Shown here: one piece after another, positions 45,505 to 57,414 of the stretch
Layout: each line of letters opens with the position of its first letter
How positions within the stretch are numbered: the first letter of the stretch is position 1
Notes under the pieces: generated by a model
Database searches by the model: none
The model's input: the letters and a program-made list of their open reading frames with translations, nothing else
What the model was told of the DNA's origin: nothing
Made by a program: the position numbers and the translations under genes
DNA from: Ypsolopha sequella
Taxonomy: Eukaryota; Arthropoda; Insecta; Lepidoptera; Ypsolophidae
DNA length: 64,000 nucleotides
NCBI GenBank assembly: GCA_934047225.1
Contig: OW203998.1
Span: forward strand, 16,197,280-16,261,279
Direction of reading: 5' to 3'

Positions 45505-48500
45505 ACACCTGATGATCCTCAATAAAGCATTGTTTCTAAACAATTCTGTTGCCATTTTTTTCTTTATCTACTTAAGTGCGTGTGTAAAATAGATCCCAAA
45601 AATCGAGGGAAAGTAGGAACAAAAACAAAAAGACGGTGAAAGCCGGCAAGGAACATGAACGCCTTCACCTTTCGCGGGTGGCGATTTAATTACTTATACC
45701 AACTTCTCTACCAAACGCAACATGTTTTGCAAATGTGGTCATTGCTTATTTGTACGATATTTAAACCCAGAGCTTGTTATTTATTTTCGACCTATCTTAT
45801 CTAGACGGGTACAATTGCGAGCGTTTCATGCTCTCTATTTGTGTACCCACGCCAGATAATCATGTAGGATTTTAATACAATAAAACTCGCATTATATATC
45901 TGACAGCTGCTGACATGAACGTATTAAGGGGCAGGTAGCCGCCAACGACCTTGATGCGACCTGTGTAGATACAAATATCCACAGAAAATATATTGAAATA
46001 ATGTTCATATCAGCGCGCACTTCATAACGACGTCGCTGGATATCCGGATAGCGCAAAATAGGAGAAATTAATACATTACAAATAGATTCGATAGACGAAA
46101 AAAAAGTCCACTAATAATTTTTCTAAACAATATTTTCTTTGAATTTTAGTGAAACAACCAAACAAATACCATTAGTGTTTTAAAAAAAAAAAACAATTTT
46201 ACTTAAATTTAGCCTAAAAACAGCTTGACTTTGAACAATATTTTCATGCCGTTCCTTATACGCGAGAATAATTTCCTAAAATTAAGTTGTTTTTTATAGT
46301 TTAACTGAGAATATATATTTAATTCATAATTTTTAATCATACCGTTTAAGAGAAATAACTTTATCAATAGAGTCATTTTCGGATGACGCTGGGAAGAGGT
46401 GCCTTAAGGAACTACCATAAAATATAGGACACATTTTAACTTACTTTAAAATTAATGAAGATAACGATAAAAATGTGTTTGAGACTACAAAAAAAAAATT
46501 TTAAGTGATAATGAATATTATCATCACTTTAAAAAACCCTAAACATACAGAAAAGTAATGTTAACGACAACAAAATATTTGAAATGCATCAAAAATAATG
46601 CTCTTCACAGTAAAATCAATATTTCGCACTATAATTAACCAACAAAAATTGTTTTTCCCCACTATGTAGGATGGTAAAGGAACTTACAGCCATGTCTGAG
46701 TTTTTAATTTAACAAAATCTACATTATTTTATAACAAATAATTATCATGATTAACATGCCAATCACACTGATCACCAAGGAAGATAAAATGCACCAAAGT
46801 TACTTCTGCAACTGCTGCGGCGCTGTAGAAAGAGCAGCCTCTTCGCCCTTGCGTAACAAAATACAGGAACCCATGCCCACCTCCTCAGCTTCGGCTTGAT
46901 GATCGCCTGCTGACGACTAGCCTCAGCCGCTACGGCTCGCATGCGTGCCGCATACCTTAGTTATTGCGGCCGACGGCTGCCCTCCCTCCGCGCCTCCCGA
47001 TTTTCTCTAGGGCTAGTAACATCATGGGTCAGGGTGCTCAAATTCGGTTTTGGAACAGATTCAACCTATTTTATGCTTAGAGTTGGGGTGGTAGGACAAA
47101 CTGATAAGACAGCGACAAAGGCAGGACAGACCAAGAAATTTATAACTCACAGGTTTTTGGGACATACCCTTAAAAATAGAGGATTCAGATAACCTTTAAA
47201 AATAGAGGATAAAGTACCAACTTTATGCAGATATTAAAAACCTCAGATTAGACTATATCTATATGTGTATGGGCGAAATTACCTTTGCTAGTGCTAATTA
47301 TTATTAATTTAAGAAAGATTTATTTTAAAGCTTTTAAAATTATATTAAAAAAGTATTAAAATCATAGTGCAAGCTATTATTTTTAAAGAAGATAAATTTG
47401 AAAGCTGAAAGTATCAAAATCATAGTGCAAACGATTATTATTAAAGAAGATAAATTTTAAAGCTAAAATTATTAATATTATAGTGCAAAGTATTAATTTT
47501 TAAAGCTAAGTTTTTTGAAGTTCACCATTATTATTAAGGTTCTTCATTATATTCCATAAAATATTGGCACTTTTTGAAGTCCGGTAACTACTTACAAGAA
47601 GAAGCTACTTTGTTTGATAAATAACATTTTGGAAACTTTTTCTAGATATGAACAGAAACGCGATTGAAAAGCTTTCGCTCGATAGAAATAATTTTTGAAA
47701 TGACGTCTTTAAACACACTTTTTCTCCTCGTTTGACGAATAGGAATCATGTAAAGAACTCAAACATATAATATTGGATAGGTTTTAATGTTATCTAGATT
47801 CTGGTTGAAGGAAATATGGCTAGCTATTTTAGTTTTTTTTTTTCATCCTTTTGGACTGCGCGCTTTCCGCTTGGAGTGACAGTAACCGATAAAAAATTCA
47901 ACTTTAATATCACCTTAATAGTAGATTTTACTAAAAACGCGACGGAAATGATAAATCACGTCACGGTGAGATCTGGTTTATTTTCAACCACACTAAGCCT
48001 CATTTACTGACATAAGAAAAGTACATACGCGATTATCCCATGCGAGAATTCTCCAAATGATTGTAATAAGTGTATTTGATGTAGACCCATAGATTTCATA
48101 AATAAATTTATTTAATTCCATTTCATTTTGATAAAAAAAAATCGTATCATTCAAGTGATGCTCGAATCTGAATGTCAAGGCGAGACTTGCTTCTCTTCAA
48201 AAGTTTACACTACAGGCGAGAATTTTTAGTTCAATACACATATTATGTGTCTCGACTTGCCTAAAAATTGCTTAGGCAAGAATCGCAAGTGTCAATGCGA
48301 GACTCGAACAAATCACTGGGTACTGATTTTAAATACGAGACTTGCCATTCGTGACCAATATTTTGTTTAGCGAGAAGGTCTTAAAAATGTCAAAAAACGT
48401 TGTAAAATTCGCTACGCAAGACAATAAAACATTTATAAAAATTTAAAGGAATTGAGTGTCTCTGAGATCAACAAAATCCTAAACATAAAAATAGGGATGG

Positions 48501-48715
48501 TAGCTCTCAAATTATTTGTAGCATAGCTGGCTATTGATAGCTTTGCATTTGAACATGAGAAAATTTGATCACTGAACAAAATCGGATTCGAGATTCTTGG
48601 CGAGACCCGCGTTTGAGTGGCGAAACTCGAAGTATTTATTAACACAGGTGGTGACCGAGAAGAAGAAGAAGGCATGCAAATCATTTTATAAAATACACAG
48701 CAAAACCATTCCAAT
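45505..48715. other. Gene E 3' flank and a gene-free stretch
   Basis: To about 45870 the sequence repeats (in the other direction) the 3' flanks of C and D, including ACCAACTTCTCTACC. The rest has no gene I can support: scattered AT-rich DNA, a GC-richer patch at about 46810-47010 with a chance ORF, and imperfect tandem units at 47335-47515. Confidence 0.35.
47335..47515. repeat. Imperfect tandem repeat, about 58-bp unit
   Basis: Three diverged units with AAAATCATAGTGCAA-type and AAAGAAGATAAATTT segments. AT-rich; no function apparent. Confidence 0.5.
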
Positions 48716-49670
48716 CCATCAGCCAATGTCGGTCCACTGCTGGACATAGGCCTCTCCAAGGGCACGCCACATTTTTCTATCCTCGGCCATCCTCATCCAG
48801 CCACTACCGGCAATCTTTTTTAGATCGTCAGTCCAGCGAGCTGGCGGGCGTCCTATACTGCGTCTGCCAGTTTGTGGTCTCCACTCGAGAACCTTTCTCC
48901 CCCATCGGTTATCGGTTCCTCGGCTGATGTGGCCAGCCCACTGCTGCCACTCCAGATAGATATATACCCTCGGTATATTACCGTTGTGGAGGACGGTGTT
49001 AAAGAGCATCTGTAGCCTTTTCAGGACAGGTGCCCCTCCGGCTTTCAGAAGCTCTGATGTAATTCCGTCCTCTCCCGGGGCTTTACCGTTCCTAAGCTGT
49101 CTGAGAGCAATCCTAATTTCGCCCATATCGATGTCCGGAATTTCGTCAGTGTAATGGCGTGTTAGTGGAGCTCTAGACACGATATCGTGAGTTACAGGTT
49201 TTTCTGCACACGATGCATACAGTTGTCTATAAAACCTCTTGATCTCGGCGAGTAACTCTGATTTAGGGGCAATGACTTTTCCATCCGCAGTTTCAAGCTT
49301 CGTTAGGTGACTCCTCCCAATATGCTGAGCGAATACTTTAGATCCCCTGTTTTTTTCAATTGCCTGCTCTATAGAGCTCGTGTTGAAACTTCGGAGGTAA
49401 CGTCGTATCAGTTTCTTGATCAGTTTGTTGAGGGCCGAACGTTCCGAAGGCTGTTGTGCGTCTGGAGCTTCTCGTCTCTGCCTAAGTGTCAGAGTCTCGC
49501 TTGAGAGTTAGGACTTCTTACCTTTACGCTGTTGTGCAAAATACCTGTTTCCCACCTCGCGTAGAGCTTCCACTATTTGGTGTGTAGCCTCGTCAATATT
49601 TGCCATGGTGTTCATCACATCGAACCGTTTTTCAAGTTCCTTTTGGAACTTTTTTAAACATTATTTGACG
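48716..49670 (-). mobile_element. RTE-like non-LTR retrotransposon, internally deleted
   Basis: The minus strand codes an RT N-terminal part (RQLRNGKAPGEDGITSELLK at about 49095-49035) that jumps directly to the C-terminal tail (GRRSIGRPPARWTDDLKK, ending QQWTDIG at 48719). The palm and YADD region is missing, so this is a deletion derivative. Upstream frames (49670-49181) carry the region before the RT with a stop near 49506. The 3' tail pattern is shared with 8310-8445. Confidence 0.75.
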
Positions 49671-49886
49671 CCAATCGATCAGAAAAAGTATAAAATAATA
49701 AGAATTATTATTACGTACGGCTTGAACACTCAGTGAAACAGTTGGCATATAGTCAACAACATGTCAACAACAATCACAAGCTGTATGTAATAATAATTTA
49801 GTATGTCAGCTCACGCGAATTTTAATAATATTAGAATATAAACAGTCACATATTTATAGTTAAAGTGAAACTATTAAAGAAGATGT

Positions 49887-50274
49887 TGTTCACGCCACCA
49901 GCGTGACGTTCGCGCATGCGCATGACTAATTTCGCGGCGCAGCGCTGGCGCCACCTGGCACGCCAGTGACCGTCTCTCTTCCGCGCGGGACGTCGTCCGA
50001 ACCACACGTGTGCACACTCGCGCCGCCAGCCCAACAATATCGCGTACCTACCAGTGTTGTGTTCAAATTATATACCAGTGTTGTGTTTACATTACTCCAA
50101 GACAATCCTGCACATTTCTGCCCAAGGCGCCAGCTCCATCAGCCCAACAAGGAGGGACGCCACGCGGCGCATTCATCCACAATCATCATCAAAGGTCAGT
50201 CAGTTCACCCACAATTCTCAAGTGTCAATACTCAAATCCCATCAGCTCTGCATTCCTGTAACCTCGCGGTTACA
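49887..50274 (+). repeat. BEL 5' LTR
   Basis: 388 bp, TG...CA ends, with tandem CCAGTGTTGTGTT segments at about 50051 and 50082. The two differences from the 3' LTR are near 50067 (A here, C there) and 50233 (C here, T there). Confidence 0.92.
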
Positions 50275-51331
50275 TATTTGATCCTTCGAACCGTTAGTGA
50301 ATCAGCCCCCGTCGATTTACTACAGTCCATTTTCACCCGGTTACATATTTTGGCCCCCTCCCCGGCCCTTTTTCCGGCAAAAAATATGTTGTGGTCTCGA
50401 ATACCTATTTCGGGTAGGTCATTACCGCGCCCGCGCCGCCTAGAACATTCCATTTATCTGTATAGAACCGGCCCCCCCCGCCCCCGCCACACAATAAACT
50501 CACTTTCATCCCGTTTATTATTATTATTCAGCTCAGATAATATAATTATATCCATTCAGCCCAATTGTTTGTTACAGTCCACTATATTTCTTTGTTAAAC
50601 CCCCTTCTGTCACTCCCAGGTATTAATTATCAGCCCTTATAAAACCCATACGTAAAATTAATTAAACTCATAGTCATACGTATTACGTTATTATTGCGTT
50701 ATTACGTTACGTATTACCAAAGCTTGATTTGCATCATTGGATTGTCCACTCATTTAGATCCGATTTCGGCTAGGTAAATACATTCTTTGTTTGTTTACGC
50801 ACTCAAAGAAGTAGGTAGGTATTTTATTCTATAAATAGAATTTACCACGGCTGTTTTTTGTTTTTTTTTTTTTGTAGTTGTTCTATCGTGTAAGCAAGAA
50901 CTAACGCGTATTGTCGGCACATGATTTCAAGGCAAATAACGTTTTAGTGAACAAAGGTCATCAGCCCTTTTCGATAATTTGTGTTACGGTAATCTCGTGT
51001 CGCAGTAATAGATTGCCGGACAGTTTTTTCGTGTTATTGCCTGCTTTTTAACCGGGTACATATAGCACAAATATAGTAAACATTTTTTTTTTCTTCTCGT
51101 CTCTGCTCTTATTGTTTATGGTACACATATAGGCTGTTCCACGTTGGTTTATCAGCTCATATACAGGTTGTTTAAAAAAAAAATTTTTTTTTTTTCTCTG
51201 TCGTGTTTATTTAAGAGTTCCGTGTTCCGTTTGAACATAAACTTTGTTACTTCGGCCCGCGCAAGTTACAAGCTATCCGCACGTTAGAGTTAGTAACGCT
51301 CAAGTTTTAATAACTCATTTTCAACATTAAA

Positions 51332-52960
51332 ATGCCTTCAAAGAAGCAAGCGGCCATATTTCGCGAAGCAGTTAAGGCTATTGCCAACTTGAAGGAAATA
51401 GGCTTAGCTGTCGCGGCGGGCGACAGAACTAAGTACTGTGTCGAAGATTTTACGGGACGGTATCTTAGACTAGAGGCGTACCGGAAGAAACTGGAGGATG
51501 TGTATTACGACATTCTCGAGGACGAGGATCTGGCCAATGATATTGAGGCCGCTTATACGGTGAATTATCAGACGGCGATAAATGACTACGAGGAGGTCGT
51601 AGTAGCATCCCAGCGGTTGAGTGTGGCATCAGCGCTTCCCGTCACAGCCTCTCCATCCAGCCCAAGTACCTCAAGCCTATCGTCGACGGTCTTGCCCAAG
51701 ATCTCAATGCCCAAATTTTCGTCCAAAATAGAAGATTGGCCTTCATTCATAGCTATTTTCCGGAGCCTCATCGGAGAAATGGCTACTGTTTCTGATGCCG
51801 TCAAGCATCATTATCTGCTCGGCTCTCTTACAGGTGAAGCACTCAGCATGGTGTCTCACCTTCAGCCCACTAATGAGAATTATGCAGTGGCGATGGAAAT
51901 TCTCACCAGGCGCTATGAGAACCGTCGTGTTCTCATAGATCGATTTGTGGATATAATTCTAGGGCTGCCACAAATTGACGCTCGTTCAAATATCCGCGCT
52001 TTATTTTTAACATCGCTCATATCAGCGCAAAGCGCTCTTTTAAATTTAGATCTGCCCATGAAGGAGTCAGATTATGTCTTCGTATCTATAGTGGTACGAA
52101 AACTCCAAGGTGAGCTCCGTACTCTCTTCGAGCGGAAGTACGGATCTCAGCCAATTCTGCCCACTCTGGCTAACCTCATTGAGTTCTTGGAAGAGCACGC
52201 GCGCTGCAAAGAGAATGAGTCTTCGTCCCTTGCGTCACAGGATGCTCATTCATCAGCACGGCTCGGCCCTTCAGGAAGGCTCGCTCAGCTCAATCAGCTG
52301 GTTCAGCCCACTCGAGGTTCCCGTCAGCCTTATACGGCTACTCGAGAATTCCGCCCCATAGCTCCGCTTAGGAGCCGGCAAGAATATCGCTCTCCTCAAC
52401 CTGCTCCCCATAGGCCGTTCTTGGCATTCGGTGACGCCCTAACCTACTCGGCCCAACCGTCCTCATCATCCGCTCGTCAGCCAGTTTACTCGGCCCAAAC
52501 ATCCCCATCACCCACTCGCCAACAAAATTATTCGGCTCAAATTTCTTCCCCTACTGGTGGTATGCCATGCCCACACTGCAAGAATAGGGGACATAAGCTC
52601 ATCGCCTGCCCACAATTTAATAACCAACCGGTTCAAGGTCGGTGGGATTTTGTGAACTCACGCAACCGGTGCCGACGCTGTTTGGGTCCTCACTATGAGA
52701 ACGAGTGCAGGTCTACACGTGCATGCAAGGAGTGTGGGCGGACTGACCACCACACTTCACTGCATCGCCATGGGGCCATGTCTCCGACACGCTCATCTGC
52801 TCATTTGCTGCCTCCGTCTCTACGTGAGCAGCCCAGACAGCGCTCAGCGCATGAGCCTCAACACCATTCGGCACATGTTACACAGGCATACACGTCCCAT
52901 CCCAACCCGCCCACTCAATCGCGATCGCCAAGTAGGTCTCGGGTAGGTAGGCAACAATGA
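51332..52960 (+). CDS. gag: BEL/Pao Gag
   Basis: Structural polyprotein of 542 residues, intact. A DUF1759-type capsid region runs from about residue 124 to 275 (KISMPKFSSKIEDWPSF onward). A Ser/Gln/Pro-rich linker follows. Three zinc-knuckle-like units lie at about residues 413-478: CPHCKNRGHKLIAC, CRRCLGPHYENEC and CKECGRTDHHTSLH. Gag would package element RNA and form cytoplasmic particles. The start is the first ATG of the long frame. The ORF ends in TGA at 52958-52960, and pol follows in the same reading frame with CTA directly after the stop, a known readthrough-favouring context. The 5' UTR (50275-51331) is about 1 kb without a supported ORF. Confidence 0.9.
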   Translation: MPSKKQAAIFREAVKAIANLKEIGLAVAAGDRTKYCVEDFTGRYLRLEAYRKKLEDVYYDILEDEDLANDIEAAYTVNYQTAINDYEEVVVASQRLSVASALPVTASPSSPSTSSLSSTVLPKISMPKFSSKIEDWPSFIAIFRSLIGEMATVSDAVKHHYLLGSLTGEALSMVSHLQPTNENYAVAMEILTRRYENRRVLIDRFVDIILGLPQIDARSNIRALFLTSLISAQSALLNLDLPMKESDYVFVSIVVRKLQGELRTLFERKYGSQPILPTLANLIEFLEEHARCKENESSSLASQDAHSSARLGPSGRLAQLNQLVQPTRGSRQPYTATREFRPIAPLRSRQEYRSPQPAPHRPFLAFGDALTYSAQPSSSSARQPVYSAQTSPSPTRQQNYSAQISSPTGGMPCPHCKNRGHKLIACPQFNNQPVQGRWDFVNSRNRCRRCLGPHYENECRSTRACKECGRTDHHTSLHRHGAMSPTRSSAHLLPPSLREQPRQRSAHEPQHHSAHVTQAYTSHPNPPTQSRSPSRSRVGRQQ

Positions 52961-53630
52961 CTACCTACAATAACAGAGCACTATGAAGGCGAGGACGACC
53001 AGCACTCAGCACACTCATCACATACACACTCAGCTCATTTTCACTCAATGACTTCAACTCCAACAGAGAATTCCTGTAACTCCGCACAACGTGTAGTGAA
53101 CGTCACTAACACACCAATTTTGTTGCCAACCGTCTCACTTAAAATAGCAGACGTACATGGTCAATTTCACTCAGCACGAGCCCTGTTAGACTGTGGAAGT
53201 ATGCTGACTCTTTGTTCTCAGCGCATGGCCAGAATTTTAAATTTACCATTAAAACATACATCTCTAAAAATCGCAGGAGTTGGAAATCAGCACACACAAA
53301 ACTCAAAGGCATCAATCACAATGAGGAAGAGTCACGATTTTTGTTAAGTATGTAGATCGATGACAGTAAAAAAAACATGACTTATGGTGAAAAAAATATC
53401 CAAATCGGACAAGAAATGTCGAAAGTACAGCAATTTTACTGTAGCAGTTCAAATAACGCCCGCCAGTACCAGCCGCGAGCGCGTGACGTCATCCCACACA
53501 TACCCGGGGCGCGACCCCGCACGCGCTCTTCAGTTCTGTAGGTGTACTCTGTTTCCCGCGCAGTTCTTGAGCTGTGCTTGTCACGGTCGCTTTGTTATAG
53601 ATTTATTGTTGTGTATCAATATCCTTAAAA

Positions 53631-55637
53631 ATGTCTTACAAATATTGTGTCGTGCCAAAGTGCAAGAGTACAAGTAGTAGTACGCCCGACAAACTATTTT
53701 TTCATGTTCCAACAGACAAAAAAGCTAGAAAAAAGTGGTGTAGTGTTATGAAGAGAGATCCTTTATCAAGCAAAAGTACTCATTACTGTTGCGAAGATCA
53801 TTTCGACGTAAGTACCTTTCCTACGTTATACCTTATACTTGACGTATACCTATTTCCTCGTATTATTGAGTAAATGTCACCTATTTTATCGATCAATGGA
53901 ATCAAAAACCTTAAAACTTAATCCTTTTATGTCATATTGTCTCAACCTTAACACAATCGTATGAGGTAATAACAATAAACAATAATCAACGTAGGTATGA
54001 TATTTGTAGTCCGGGAGACTACCGCATTTTTATCTACGATAATGAATACCTATCAACAATAGGTAATGATTCGAATTTTAATTTCTTTGCTGTAGGACCT
54101 ATTTTTTGGATCTGCTTTTCTCAGTAAGTAAAGTATTATTTAAAAATAAAATAAAGAATCTTTAATCTGTTTTTACTTTTTACAGGTCGAAAATGACATG
54201 GAAAATTATATAAGGTACCGATTGATGGGTGGTCAACTAAGACTAAAAAAAGGAGTTCTGCCGCATAAATTTGACTGCCAAAGAAAGGATAACGCCGTTG
54301 TAGAACGGACTGGATATAAAAAAAGACAGCAGATTGAGTACTTTGAAAGAGTGCTTAATCCGGAAGTTGGTCATGAAAAACTAATAACACAAGAAGAGTT
54401 CGTGGCGTGTGAAACGATTGATTTTAATTCAAATGATACAGAGGCTATAAACCCGCTTGAAGAAGATAATGCGGCAAATCTACACAATGATCCTAAATAT
54501 AAATCACTCGCAGTGCAAGTTAATATAAAGCCAAAAGTTCGAAGCAAGGGCATTAATACTGACGCCGGTTTTGACCGGGTTGAAGAGTTTGCTCTTAAAA
54601 TAAAAACGGTGAAACCAAAAGAACATCGTCGGGATCATCATCGGGAACCAATGCATGATAGCTTCACATCTTACTCTAATACCTCATCAGTTTCTGCGAG
54701 CCTAAGTGGATTCAGTGTAAATACTGACGCCTGTGAAATGAAACGACAAGTAGATACTGAGTTATTTAAGGAACACATGCAAAAAGGAACTTTAATGTCT
54801 ATATCTAGAGAACCTAAGCTTTTTCTCGGATTACCATCGCAAGTGTATTTCTGTTTAGAATATTTGAGTGAATCTACTGAGAGACCTCTGATGGATGTAT
54901 TATTGAGCTTGAAAAAACTGAGATGGCGTGAACCGAATTCCGTGCTTGCTGTTCAATTTGGAGTTTCGGAATCTACAGTCGCCAGACATTTCAAAGAAAC
55001 AATACCTAAGGTTGCTCAATGCATGGAGAAACTGATTTTTATTCCTCCTCGCGACGATATTCGCTCAAATCTTCCGATACCTTTTAGGAGGCGTTATTCA
55101 ACAGTCGTCAGCATCATAGATTGTTTAGAAATTCAAATCGAGAAACGTAGCTCAGCAGTACATCAGGCGCTGACGTGGTCACAATATAAAAATGCGAATA
55201 CTATAAAATATCTAATATCGATAACACCTAATGGACTTATAAACTTCATATCCGAAGGTTATGGAGGAAGGACATCGGACGCCCTTATCTTTGAAGACTG
55301 CGGTTTTCTTCAGATGTTATCCCCCGGTGACGTAGTGATGGCTGATAGGGGATTTAAGAATATAGCTCATTTACTTGAACGTCAAGGTTGCAAACTTTTA
55401 AGGCCTCCTAGCGTTGATTCGGGATCAAAACTAAGTAAAGAAGAAGTTTTAGAAACTAAAAGAATAGCGGCCCTTCGAGTACACGTCGAGAGAAGTATAG
55501 GGCGTTTAAGGGAGTTTGAAATGATTGCACCTCATGCATGTGTTGACATTGATTATGTTAGAATATTAGACTATGTTGTGACATCTGCTTGTGGAGTAGT
55601 TAATCTTCAAGAATGCTTATTTAGAAACCAAGTTTAA
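53631..55637 (+). CDS. THAP-HTH-DDE transposase of the ISL2EU element
   Basis: Two exons, 53631-53807 and 54186-55637, give 542 residues; the border GAC|GTAAGT and TTTACAG|GTC keeps phase and rebuilds the THAP domain. THAP zinc finger at residues 1 to about 85: CVVPKC, then TKKARKKW-like helix with Trp, CCEDHF, and the LKKGVLPHKF end. A charged linker follows, then a helix-turn-helix (about residues 290-335, SVLAVQFGVSESTVARHF) and a DDE_Tnp_4 catalytic domain. Likely acid triad: Asp371 (SIIDCLEIQ), Asp446 (VMADRGF) and Glu494 (HVERSIGRL). No stop or shift seen, so it may be functional. It would bind the element ends through THAP and cut them. Its 3' end meets the YqaJ gene 51 bp away, tail to tail. 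Confidence 0.87.
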
Positions 55638-55688
55638 AATAAAACAATATTTATATCTTAAGCCATCTGTTTATTTTTATACCTTAAC

Positions 55689-57414
55689 CTAAGTTTTGAC
55701 CAATTTAGGAAAGACTGAGTGTTTCCAAAAACTTGTTGACTTTTCCAAAAGATCTTTGCAGTAAATTTCATCAAAATCTTCTTCAAAGATTTCTACTTCT
55801 TTGTTAGCTTCAAAATTCTTATCAGCAACACAAAAAAGCCCTTTAGTTTTGTTGCAAAAAAACATTTGCAGCTGGATTTGACCTTTTGATTTGTTTGTGA
55901 GACGATTATTTTTAATAAAGCTTTCTTTGCCTTGTGTGGTCATGGGACATTTTATTTCTATGACATATTCTTGTGTTAAGCCATTAGGAGATGCACCTAA
56001 AATAGGCCAATCACTTTTCAAAAACAGCCCACCATTTTCGATTACAAATTTTCTCAATTTTGCTACTTTTGCCCTAACATCAGGTTCCAGTACTTTGCCT
56101 CTTCGCATTGCAGGAGTTTCTGGTATGGTTGCACCGAATATTTGCTCAACTAATGAACCATCAGGGGTTTTGCAATGGGCGGCGTCGTGTATTTTTGACG
56201 CGGTTATTCTGCAATATCGCATCTCATGCCATAAAGGAGACTGAGCTTGAGATAGAGTTTCTTGTTCTATTTTTGAACACTTTTCTGGTGTTTGTTTTGT
56301 TGTACAATAATCGATGAAGCCTTGTGCACTGTTCGTGTCGTTACCTTCTTTTTTATAATCATTTATCAAGTTATGCAATGATAATTTCGTAAGTTCATTC
56401 TGTGTAACGTAACTTGTTAACTGAATCCTAATAGAATTTAACTGTATATTGTGCACCAGTTTGTTAAAAAATTGTTCACTTCTTACATTAGCGTTATCGT
56501 CAATATCTCCAGCGCTGGAACCGATATCTTTGGCTTTTATAAATTTCAAGGTTGTGCCCACTGTGGCCAGTTTTGGTTTGGCCCAATAACATTTTTTTTC
56601 AGTTGGAGAAGGCTCTTCACTGCGTCTGTGTATCCACATAAGAAATGCTACACTATGTTTGCAACCTCCTTTTTGTGCAGCACAATCATGACAAGTAACA
56701 TCAATAATAGTTTTATCATTTTCTTCACATTTGAGAGTGCAGCTATAACCTTTAGTTTTTACTTTATGCTCCGGTGTTATTCTTGCCTTTACTGTGCACA
56801 CATTTCCATTTCTTTGGACTTGGACATACCCTACGGCATCGTCGCCATATGACTCTCGTACAGACCTGTAATAATCATACAGCATTAAATACCTACATCA
56901 CATTACCTGATGCGGTTGCACCATTTAAGTGCATCGAAACAAAAAACATGGTAGGTATCCGCTAATGTTAGTTAATCTACGGCGCGCTCCCGGTCTATAA
57001 TGTTTAGGTGAACTTGAAACCGGCACTTACTAAATCGCAATGAATCATGCCTGCAGTTGCCTGCTTACAAAAACATCAACTCGAACTCCGTAGGAAGAAA
57101 TAATGTAGGTACTTGACTTGACTAACGTTTTTATGATGGAGTGTGTTATGCTGTCCATGTACCTTTTTACCCAGGTTATTTTATTACTTTCACATTACCT
57201 ACCGCAACAGCCATGGGAAAAAGTACCTAGGCCTAAACTCACTAACTAACACATTAAATTTGGTAGGTACTTACCGTTGAAGCTTCCAACCTCGGATTTC
57301 AGCGCTGGTATACTTCACATGATTGTTTAAGTATTCAAAAACCATGAAAGAATCCACTTTAGGTAGATTATCTGACTGTCCTTTTTCGAATCCATCTTCC
57401 AATTTGTTGCTCAT
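55689..57414 (-). CDS. SWIM-like zinc finger / YqaJ exonuclease-family protein of the ISL2EU element
   Basis: Two exons on the minus strand: 57414-57275 and 56865-55689 (438 residues). The donor CAACG|GTAAGT and acceptor TTACAG|GTC join in frame (Arg47); exon 1 starts MSNKLEDGFEKG. A SWIM-like zinc motif lies at about residues 100-115 (CHDC...GGCKH). The YqaJ domain is at about residues 260-420, with WHEMRYCRITASKIH, RRGKVLEPDVRAKV, GASPNGL and VIEIKCP. YqaJ proteins are lambda-exonuclease-like 5'-3' nucleases; here they are thought to help transposon DNA processing. The family's catalytic Asp-Glu-x-Lys reads Asn341-Glu350-x-Lys352, so nuclease activity of this copy is doubtful. No stop codons. 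An alternative start at 56885 inside the intron was rejected because the splice extends a conserved-looking N-terminus. Confidence 0.83.

Noticed and set aside
46941..47192. 83-residue ORF in a GC-richer patch
   Set aside because: No recognisable family and no supporting promoter or splice pattern.
48433..48765. 110-residue minus-strand ORF overlapping the RTE-like 3' end
   Set aside because: Wrong frame relative to the RTE-like protein and low-complexity serine content; likely chance.
49966..50598. 210-residue ORF across the BEL LTR and 5' UTR
   Set aside because: Starts inside the LTR (its first part repeats at 61515), has no recognisable domain, and is followed by the real gag start at 51332.
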